Positions 27,939 to 34,760 of a stretch of DNA of 34,760 bases are shown here, one piece after another. Both the position numbers and the translations under genes were made by a program. Source of the DNA: Bacteroidota bacterium (GTDB taxonomy: Bacteria; Bacteroidota; Ignavibacteria; Kapaibacteriales; UBA961). The notes beneath the pieces were generated by a model. It was given only the letters and a program-made list of their open reading frames with translations, was not told the origin of the DNA and made no database searches. How positions within the stretch are numbered: position 1 is the stretch's first letter; every line of letters begins with the position of its first letter. The stretch lies in assembly GCA_020852855.1 (NCBI GenBank), contig JADZAA010000032.1:1-34760 (forward strand), written 5' to 3'.

Positions 27939-30900
27939 TTAAGGCCCAGGGCAAACTTTCATTATGAAGCCAACATAAATAAACTCCGGAATATTATCTT
28001 CGCTCGAAGTTCCTACGCTGGTCGCATCGTCGGTTGTGCCACTACCGGAGATATCGTTAAGATTTACGCTTACATCGGAACTATTGCCACTAAACGTATG
28101 AGTATGGCCGGGATCGGTAATATTAACATCAACACTTGTTGAATAATTAGAGGTTTCATCGCCACTAAGATCGCTACCGCTTTGAAGTGCTCCGCTTGCT
28201 GAAATACCTGTTGTTGCATTATCTATAGTTCCGCTGAACGATGCCGTACCCTCAATGGTACTACCTGTACCGCCACTAAAGCTGAAACTATGCGAATGGC
28301 CATCAACTGTATGCGAGTGAGTATTACTTCCACCGGGCGTTCCTACACTGGCCGGCGTTGTGGTGTCACGTGGGAATCGGTCATTTAGATCGGGAGTGCC
28401 ATTATTGCCGTCGCATAATGCCCAGCCGCTTGGCACATTGCCAATATCTCCCGTCCACATCACTATAGAGCCGCAAGGCAGGGCGGCGTTTATAGCGTCA
28501 TCAGTTTCCGTCTTTGTGTAATAATTATTGAGCGTAGTCGTTAGGCTACTGCTTGTAACGTAGTCTGCGAGCGTAGTTGAAAGGCTACTGTTTGTAACGT
28601 AGTCTGCGAGCGTAGTTGAAAGGCTGCTGATTGTAACGTAATCGTTAATATCAAACGAAGTATTGATAATAGGTTCGGAAGCCGTGCCCGTAATGCTAAT
28701 GCCTGTGCCGGCAGTTACACTTTGTACTCCGGGGCTCGGTGCATTAATCCATTCAAGGTCGGCAGTAGTTCTACCGCCGCTGCTTTGTACATTATTCGCG
28801 CTTAATATTTGCCCGCCGGTAGGTGCGGCTTTCGGTAAAGCATACATGAAATTACCCGTAAGTCCGGTAGCCGGTGCCACAAAACCTGCATAGTTGGTAG
28901 CCATCGGAAAATCATCGTCATCGTCATCATGATGTGAAGTATAAAAGCGTAATTCGCGAGGTTTACTGTCATTATTTGCCAGCCATAAGTCCACATTTCC
29001 AAGTACAGCGGTATTATCGGCAGTAATTGTCATTGATTCGTAGTTATGTCCGTCTGTAGACGCTCCGAGAAAGCCCATGGAACTGTTTCCGATTAGGGTG
29101 AGGTTACTTCCGCCGAGAATAGAGGAGTTCCGTCCATTATCTCCATCAACATCTCCGATTGTATTATCGCTTCCCCCCAAGATAGAAGCGGAATTGCCCC
29201 GAATTGTGTTATTAAGACCGCCTGCGATAGTAGCATACTGTTCATATATGCTATTCATAGAGCCGCCGCCTATGGTTGAGAAACGGGATATAACAGTATT
29301 GTCTTCACCACCGGCTATTACCGAATTAGCTGCAAAAACGTCGACGTCTACGTCTCCTATCGTATTGCCGCTTCCGCCGCCGATAAAGGAATATGGTACA
29401 TGGCTGCCTGCTATTGAGTTATCTTCTCCGCCCGCGATAGTGGAATTATAGCCGCCGCCCATTTCACCCGAAAAGGAGCTGTGAATAAAGTTACCCTGCC
29501 CACCGCCTATGGTGCTGCCGTTCACATAGGATCCGAGGATTGAATTACTTATACCGCCTGCTATTGTTGCGCCGTAGCCACTATTAAATTCATAGCCGTC
29601 GTTGCTAGTTATAGCATTACCGGTTCCGCCTCCTATAACCGAGTAATCTCCTCCGGCTACCCTAAATGCCTCTTCATCGTCTGTTGTACCAATTTGCCAA
29701 TCAATGGCATTATATCCTCGAGGGTCACCCAATTTAGAAGCTTGTAATGCACCGCCTTCGCTTGGAATAAGTGCTATGCTGTGATACATCCACTGGTCGT
29801 TAATGCAAGTATTTATGCTTATAGGTACTATGCCATTGGTTACATCTTCGAGAATGAGCGCGCCTTGTTGGATTTGCGTACCTGATGTATTGCCAAAACG
29901 TACAAAAGCATTTTGACATACGGGCGACGGAATTGTAGTTACGCCGTTTCCGCCTCCGCCTTCGCTCCATACAACGTCTGTACCGTTGAAAGTGATTACA
30001 TCTCCGGCAACCGCACCGGTAGTCCAGATTTTCTTTCCTGTAACATTACGGTCAAAAATTTTGGGTGTTGTAACTGCATTATCGGCTATGTCAATCGTTC
30101 TAATTGTTCCGTCAATTATATTGTCGGTGGATACGGAATTATCCGCAAGTTTAGGATTAGTAACCGCGTTATTGGCCAATTTGGGCGATGTAACGGCATT
30201 GTCGGCGAGTTTAGGACTTGTAACCGCACCGTCTAATAATTTAATGGAAGATACAGCGCCGTCAGCGAGTTTTGGTGTGGTAACGTTCAAATCGCGGATT
30301 TTTTCTGTCATTACGGCATTGGTTGCGATGATTTGCGTTTGAACCGCATTATCGGCCAAGTTGGCCGTCGTTATGGTTTTATCGGCAATTTTGGCAGTTG
30401 TAACGGCATCATTTGCAATGAGTTGTGTTGTAATGGCGTTATTGGCGATATTCGATGAAACAATAGTTCCATTTGCAATTTTAGCACCTGTAACGGCATC
30501 ATTGACAATTTTTAAGGTAGTAATTGCCGAGTTTGCGATTTTTGCTCCGGTAACAGCATTATCGGCGATTTTTGATGTAGTAACTTTACCGTTGCCGATT
30601 GTTGGGCTCGGGTATGTTCCCGATAAATCGCCTCCGGCCGAACCTGTGGGCGGTACAAGTATATCGTCGCCGTTTTTAAGTGAATTTTTATCGAATTCCA
30701 AGCGGAATATACCGCCGTCATTATTTACTTTGATACCGTTGGAGCCTACTATTGAGAGATCGCCGTCTTCTCCGTTAATCGAGGTTACTGCCCCCGTTGC
30801 AAAAGGTGCCAGCGAGCGTGCCTGCTCCGCTTGCATCGAGTACGGCACGGAAACGAGTGGAACGCGGCTGATTTCGGGCTTTCCGTCAATGCTTATACCT

Positions 30901-31205
30901 ATATAATAGGGCTGGTCAAACGACAGCGAAAGCGATGTTTTATTGCCGACTATGATATTAAACAAACCATCTTCTATGGTCGCGCTATGCTCTTCGCTCC
31001 AAATGGATTTGGCGGCGTTAGGCGCGTCGTAAAGCCTTACGGTAATTGTATGAACTCCGCTATACGGCTTGCCGCTTATTGCGTCGGTTAATGTTCCTTG
31101 ATAGGAAAATTGACGCGGAATTTGCCCCAATGAAGGAACAACGGCGATAGTCAGGGCGGCTAATGCAATAGCAGATCCTGCCAGAATAGAGGTAAAATAC
31201 TTCAT
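27939..31205 (-). CDS. Secreted fibre-like repeat protein with YadA-head-like repeats and phage tail-collar-like C-terminus
   Basis: Signal peptide MKYFTSILAGSAIALAALTIAVVPSLGQ; FSYQGTLTDAISGKPYSG N-domain; 18 x 10-aa TTxKIADNAV repeats; (S/T)xIxGGxxNxIxG repeats; CGSIVMWTGDIGNVPSGWALCDGNNGTPDLNDRFPRDTT collar-like motif. Confidence 0.85.
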   Translation of the reverse strand: MKYFTSILAGSAIALAALTIAVVPSLGQIPRQFSYQGTLTDAISGKPYSGVHTITVRLYDAPNAAKSIWSEEHSATIEDGLFNIIVGNKTSLSLSFDQPYYIGISIDGKPEISRVPLVSVPYSMQAEQARSLAPFATGAVTSINGEDGDLSIVGSNGIKVNNDGGIFRLEFDKNSLKNGDDILVPPTGSAGGDLSGTYPSPTIGNGKVTTSKIADNAVTGAKIANSAITTLKIVNDAVTGAKIANGTIVSSNIANNAITTQLIANDAVTTAKIADKTITTANLADNAVQTQIIATNAVMTEKIRDLNVTTPKLADGAVSSIKLLDGAVTSPKLADNAVTSPKLANNAVTNPKLADNSVSTDNIIDGTIRTIDIADNAVTTPKIFDRNVTGKKIWTTGAVAGDVITFNGTDVVWSEGGGGNGVTTIPSPVCQNAFVRFGNTSGTQIQQGALILEDVTNGIVPISINTCINDQWMYHSIALIPSEGGALQASKLGDPRGYNAIDWQIGTTDDEEAFRVAGGDYSVIGGGTGNAITSNDGYEFNSGYGATIAGGISNSILGSYVNGSTIGGGQGNFIHSSFSGEMGGGYNSTIAGGEDNSIAGSHVPYSFIGGGSGNTIGDVDVDVFAANSVIAGGEDNTVISRFSTIGGGSMNSIYEQYATIAGGLNNTIRGNSASILGGSDNTIGDVDGDNGRNSSILGGSNLTLIGNSSMGFLGASTDGHNYESMTITADNTAVLGNVDLWLANNDSKPRELRFYTSHHDDDDDDFPMATNYAGFVAPATGLTGNFMYALPKAAPTGGQILSANNVQSSGGRTTADLEWINAPSPGVQSVTAGTGISITGTASEPIINTSFDINDYVTISSLSTTLADYVTNSSLSTTLADYVTSSSLTTTLNNYYTKTETDDAINAALPCGSIVMWTGDIGNVPSGWALCDGNNGTPDLNDRFPRDTTTPASVGTPGGSNTHSHTVDGHSHSFSFSGGTGSTIEGTASFSGTIDNATTGISASGALQSGSDLSGDETSNYSTSVDVNITDPGHTHTFSGNSSDVSVNLNDISGSGTTDDATSVGTSSEDNIPEFIYVGFIMKVCPGP
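28516..28632 (-). repeat. Three tandem 39-bp repeats (13 aa each) within the fibre-like gene
   Basis: gtaacgtagtctgcgagcgtagttgaaaggctactgttt at 28555-28593, near-identical at 28594-28632, diverged at 28516-28554. Confidence 0.9.
30042..30581 (-). repeat. 18 tandem 30-bp (10-aa) degenerate repeats within the fibre-like gene
   Basis: Translation partitions exactly into 18 decamers from TTSKIADNAV to TTPKIFDRNV. Confidence 0.92.
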
Positions 31206-31385
31206 AGAAAGAACCCTTGATAATTGTTTTCAATCACAACAATAAAATAATAATTCTAAAATACAAAGAAACGGCAAAACAATGCTTTTATATTAAGAAA
31301 TATTTTTTCTTTGTTGCATTTTCGGTAATATATTGAAATTACAAACGATTAAAGCGTGTTTTAACACCTAAAGGCGATGTTTCTT

Positions 31386-31751
31386 TTATAATCTGTATTT
31401 TTCTGCGGGTTTGCCGCCTATTAAATGTTCCCGAATTATTATTTCCAATACTTCGGGTGTGCAACTGTGATACCAAATATTGTCGGGATGCACCACGGCA
31501 ACAGGCCCCGCATTGCATATTCGCAGGCAGTTGGCTTTTGTGCGATAAATACCTTCATTTTCAAGCCCGAGCTCTTTAAGGCGTTTTTTCAGATATTCCC
31601 ATGCCTCCAATCCCTTGTCCTTCGAGCAACATTTGGGCTTTGTTTGGTCGCAGCACAGAAAAATATGCCGTTTAATGCCGGCAATATGATGTTCCTCCGC
31701 TTTTGCACGGGCTTTTTCCAATGCACGGTTTTGTTTTTCTTCGTTTTGCAT
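31386..31751 (-). CDS. Thioredoxin-like (2Fe-2S) ferredoxin domain protein
   Basis: [35 protein letters not shown]...[43 protein letters not shown]. Confidence 0.88.
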   Translation of the reverse strand: MQNEEKQNRALEKARAKAEEHHIAGIKRHIFLCCDQTKPKCCSKDKGLEAWEYLKKRLKELGLENEGIYRTKANCLRICNAGPVAVVHPDNIWYHSCTPEVLEIIIREHLIGGKPAEKYRL

Positions 31752-31754
31752 AAT

Positions 31755-31816
31755 GATTTGAGATTTACGATTTGAGATTTGAGATTTACGATTTCCTAAC
31801 CACTAACCACTAACCC
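31755..31816. repeat. Two abutting heptanucleotide tandem arrays
   Basis: gatttga/gatttac units (31755-31794) followed by ctaacca units (31795-31816). Confidence 0.85.
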
Positions 31817-33066
31817 CCATAAAGCAAATATTTTTCACGCAGCCGGCGGAACTCATCTTCGCCTTTCGTCGCAATTTTAAGTATATTTTCAAGTGTGTCG
31901 CCATTTGCCAGAGCATTGCATAAAGCTTTATTCGCCAAAACCTTGCGCAGCATTGAATCTTTTTTGTTCAGTTCGCGCATTATTCCGGGCAGCGTCGTTC
32001 GTAATTCCGCAAGCAATGCTATACCGGCAGAGAAATAACGTTTTTGTTCAGCATCGGGCAGGAGAATCAAGCCCGAACAAATTTGTCCGCCGAATGTACC
32101 CGTTTCCGTGCGAAATCGTGTACGGGCAATTTTGCAGGGCATAGATATTTGCTCGATTTTCGATATTATTTCTGCCGCGAGTGAATCCGGCCTTCCCAAA
32201 TATCTGAACGGGAGTGCCGAGCCAATTCCGATATTTACGCCGCCGGCTTCGCCGAGAATACCCGTTATTGCCATAGCGCGAATTGTTTCGGGCGACGGAA
32301 CATTGGGCGATGTCGGAAACCACGGCAGTCCGGTATTTTCCCAAGTCATGGAGCGTTTCCAACTGCTCATCGGAATTACCGTAAGTTTTGCTTTCCGCTT
32401 CGCGGGCAACCAATTTTCCTCGTTCATCATGCGTGCAAGTTCGCCTATTGTGCAGCCGTGCAAATACGGCACGGGCAATGCGGCCACAAACGAGAGTGCG
32501 TCGTCCTCGGCCGGTGCGCCGTCCACCAATATACCGCCCAGAGGGTTAGGGCGGTCAAGTACAATTATCGGTTTGCCGAACTCGGCGCAAGCGTCCATTA
32601 CATTGCGCAGCGAGCTTACGAAAGTATAAGAGCGTATACCGATGTCTTGAATATCGGCAACTACCGCATCGCAATCGGCCAGCATTTCGCGTGTAGGGCG
32701 GCGGAATTTTCCGTATAAAGAAAAAAAAGGTATGCTGTTAATGGTATCGTTGGCTACTGCCGAACCGGCCGGAACAGCTGCATCGAAGCCATGTTCGGGC
32801 GTTAAAACCGTAGTTAAACGGCAATAGGGAGTAGAGCGGAATACATCGAAAGCGGTGCGTAAATCAGATGTGCGTCCCGCCGAATTTGTCAGCAATGCTA
32901 TGCGTTTTCCGGCTGTTGCGCCAAAATTATCGGCAATTAAATTGTCTATTCCAAGCCGTAAGGACACTGTTTTGTCGGTATCAGGCGGTGTTTCGGGCGG
33001 CTTGACTACTGCGCAGGCGCAATAAATAAGCCCACAAATAAATATGGCAAGCCGAGTCTTTATCAT
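31810..33066 (-). CDS. namZ: DUF1343 / NamZ-like exo-beta-N-acetylmuramidase, lipoprotein
   Basis: LGIDNLIADNFGATAGKRIALLTNSAGRTSD, TVLTPEHGFDAAVPAG, VADIQDIGIRSYTF, VLDRPNPLGG; lipobox-like LIYCAC. Confidence 0.87.
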   Translation of the reverse strand: MIKTRLAIFICGLIYCACAVVKPPETPPDTDKTVSLRLGIDNLIADNFGATAGKRIALLTNSAGRTSDLRTAFDVFRSTPYCRLTTVLTPEHGFDAAVPAGSAVANDTINSIPFFSLYGKFRRPTREMLADCDAVVADIQDIGIRSYTFVSSLRNVMDACAEFGKPIIVLDRPNPLGGILVDGAPAEDDALSFVAALPVPYLHGCTIGELARMMNEENWLPAKRKAKLTVIPMSSWKRSMTWENTGLPWFPTSPNVPSPETIRAMAITGILGEAGGVNIGIGSALPFRYLGRPDSLAAEIISKIEQISMPCKIARTRFRTETGTFGGQICSGLILLPDAEQKRYFSAGIALLAELRTTLPGIMRELNKKDSMLRKVLANKALCNALANGDTLENILKIATKGEDEFRRLREKYLLYGG

Positions 33067-33857
33067 AGGTCAGAGAATTTTGTTTCGAGTGCTGACTGCG
33101 CGGCAAGCTGTTCGGCTTCTTTCTTGGTTTTGCTTGTTCCCACGCCGATTTCTTTGTCTTGCAGCATAACGGCTACGGTGAATACGCGCTCATGTGCAGG
33201 CCCAGATTCGGCGCGAACAACATAATACGGCGCTTCGTAGCCGAGCCCTTGTGCAATTTCGAGCAAACGTCCTTTGTAATTCGCATTATGCGGCGGAGCA
33301 ACATTAAGTATGGGAATCAGTATGCGCAGTATAAAGTTTTGGGCGAATTTAATACCCGAATCAATATAAACGGCGGCAATTACGGCTTCGAGTGTATCGG
33401 CAAGTATGGCCTCGTTGCCTTTCTGAATGGATTGTTTCGCACTTACGCTGACCAATAAAAATTCTTCGAGATGCAAAGAGCGGGCGCATAGCGCAAGCGA
33501 ACGTTTGTTTACCAACCATGAGCGCATTTTGGTCAGTTCTCCCTCTTGATTGTCACGGTAATGATAGAAAAGATATTCCGCCGCAACCATACCCAAAATC
33601 GCATCGCCGAGAAATTCCAATCTTTCATTGGATATTGTACCTTCCGGCAAAGACTGAAGTGCGGAGCGATGCACGAGTGCTTGCTCAAATATGGCAATAT
33701 TGCCTATTGAAATACCGAGACATTCTTCAAGAGCGTTTTTTTTCTTGTCGTTCAAGAAGCCTACACGCGGAAAATCGAATGTTTTGTTTTTCGATTTACG
33801 CCGCGCAACACGCAGAAAATTATCGTAAACTTGCTCAAGAATTTCTTTTACTTCCAC
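33063..33857 (-). CDS. rnc: Ribonuclease III
   Basis: NERLEFLGDAILGMVAAEYLF, ADTLEAVIAAVYIDSG, C-terminal dsRBD (YKGRLLEIAQGLGYEAPYYVVRAESGPAHERVFTVAVMLQDKEIGVGTSKTKKEAEQLAAQSALE). Confidence 0.95.
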   Translation of the reverse strand: MEVKEILEQVYDNFLRVARRKSKNKTFDFPRVGFLNDKKKNALEECLGISIGNIAIFEQALVHRSALQSLPEGTISNERLEFLGDAILGMVAAEYLFYHYRDNQEGELTKMRSWLVNKRSLALCARSLHLEEFLLVSVSAKQSIQKGNEAILADTLEAVIAAVYIDSGIKFAQNFILRILIPILNVAPPHNANYKGRLLEIAQGLGYEAPYYVVRAESGPAHERVFTVAVMLQDKEIGVGTSKTKKEAEQLAAQSALETKFSDL

Positions 33858-34148
33858 ATTGTGTACCGCAGTTTAAGATGGGTTTTTCAACTAAAAAGAC
33901 GGGCGCAATACACACCCGAAAAGGAAAATAATCTGCAAAAATAGATAATTTTTTTATGGAAGCCGCCGATAGACGTTAAAAGATAAGGCTGATACATACT
34001 GTTCATAATTCAATCCGCCCGACAGCAATGCACAGCTGCCAAGTTCACTGCGGATACTTTTTTTCTGCCCGAATTAATAGAATGTGGTATTTTATCGAAT
34101 CATTAAAAATACTTTAACGTATTTTCCAATTCGGTTCTAAATTCGTTT

Positions 34149-34176
34149 CTTGAATTCAACAGTCAAGTGCAACGGT
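34149..34176. repeat. IS30-type left terminal inverted repeat
   Basis: cttgaattcaacagtcaagtgcaacggt, about 77 bp upstream of the transposase fragment; inverted 27/28 match to 24141-24168. Confidence 0.7.
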
Positions 34177-34252
34177 CTAGATAAATAAAAAGTAGGGTTA
34201 GGTGTCATAGAGCAATAACCCAACCAAAGATTATCACAAACTGGAGCACATA

Positions 34253-34760
34253 ATGTCACGGAGCTATAAGCACCTAACCCAAGAGCAAAGATACGAAATT
34301 CGAGCGATGTATTTGCAAGGCATATCATATCGTCAAATGAGTTCAATACTTGGATTATCGCCGTCAAGTATAAGCCGAGAGATACGCCGCAACAGTAGAT
34401 TTTGGGGCTATCGTCCGAAGCAGGCACAACGTCATATATGGATTGATAAATCAGTTGGCGGCATTTTATGGCAACATCTTCGTCACAGTCGCAAGAGGTA
34501 TCGTAAGCGTAGTAATGGTAAAGGACTTGCGTGGTCAAACAGTTAATCGTCGCAGTTAGGAAAGAATTTGCTTATCATCAAAACATAGCCGACGAGCTGG
34601 AAGCAGATGTGTATTTTGCACATCCATACAGTTGATGGGAGCGTGGAACGAATGAAAATACCAATGGTCTGATACGTCAGTATTTTCCGAAGGAGCAACA
34701 ATTAGACAACGTAAAACAGGAGGAAATAGATGAGGTAATGAGACGATTAAACAACAGACC
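34253..34760 (+). pseudogene. IS30-family transposase, frameshifted and internally deleted, runs off the window
   Basis: N-terminal HTH MSRSYKHLTQEQRYEIRAMYLQGISYRQMSSILGLSPSSISREIRRN; frame change to KDLRGQTVNRRS at 34521-34556; third frame KEFAYHQNIADELEADVYFAHPYS*WERGTNENTNGLIRQYFPKEQQLDNVKQEEIDEVMRRLNNRP from 34561. Confidence 0.9.

Noticed and set aside
27727-27954. 75-aa minus-strand ORF ending YRYIVPTAQFVSPKKSRRDEIWVEMRYR
   Set aside because: It is translation of the intergenic hairpin repeats and the terminator; no RBS or protein family supports it.
27939-31205. Prophage remnant, based on the tail-collar-like domain
   Set aside because: No capsid, terminase, integrase, lysis or other tail genes nearby, and the protein starts with a signal peptide.
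34195-34221. gggtta...taaccc hairpin in the IS30 leader
   Set aside because: 6-bp arms with a 15-nt loop; no evidence it is functional.
34137-34538. 133-aa minus-strand ORF
   Set aside because: Antisense to the IS30 HTH fragment and its terminal repeat; no independent coding support.

Overview
The window is about 34.8 kb of chromosomal DNA. A type IX secretion-like C-terminal domain, a BshC homologue, TAnnTTTG promoter-like motifs and an IS30-type remnant all suggest the Bacteroidota/Chlorobiota (FCB) group; this lineage call is an inference. Most of it is ordinary housekeeping and accessory coding sequence: pfkA, aspA-like, gmk, yicC, aldo/keto reductase, a DUF1207-like outer-membrane protein, a HisA-like protein, a GT2 glycosyltransferase, an M28/PDZ peptidase, rsmE, dapA, a thioredoxin-type arsC, an ECF sigma/anti-sigma pair, nadE, REC-histidine kinase and PAS/GAF histidine kinase genes, an APC permease, bshC, a stand-alone REC protein, a 2Fe-2S thioredoxin-like ferredoxin, a NamZ/DUF1343 protein and rnc. 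No rRNA, tRNA, CRISPR array, prophage or obvious defence system was seen. The parts most worth a second look are: (1) a 1088-aa secreted fibre-like chimera (27939-31205, -) with 18 exact 10-residue repeats, a YadA-head-like region, tail-fibre-like 39-bp repeats and a phage collar/gp12-like HxH C-terminus; (2) a convergent array of terminator-like hairpin repeats between two convergent genes (27664-27866); (3) a decayed IS30 copy at 34149-34760 whose left terminal repeat matches, inverted at 27/28 bp, a solo copy 10 kb away at 24141-24168; (4) a tight four-gene unit GT2 / HisA-like / DUF1207-like OMP / enlarged AKR; (5) a 14-blade YCF48-type double propeller; (6) two abutting heptanucleotide arrays at 31755-31816. 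All assignments come from reading the translations by eye; no database search was run.
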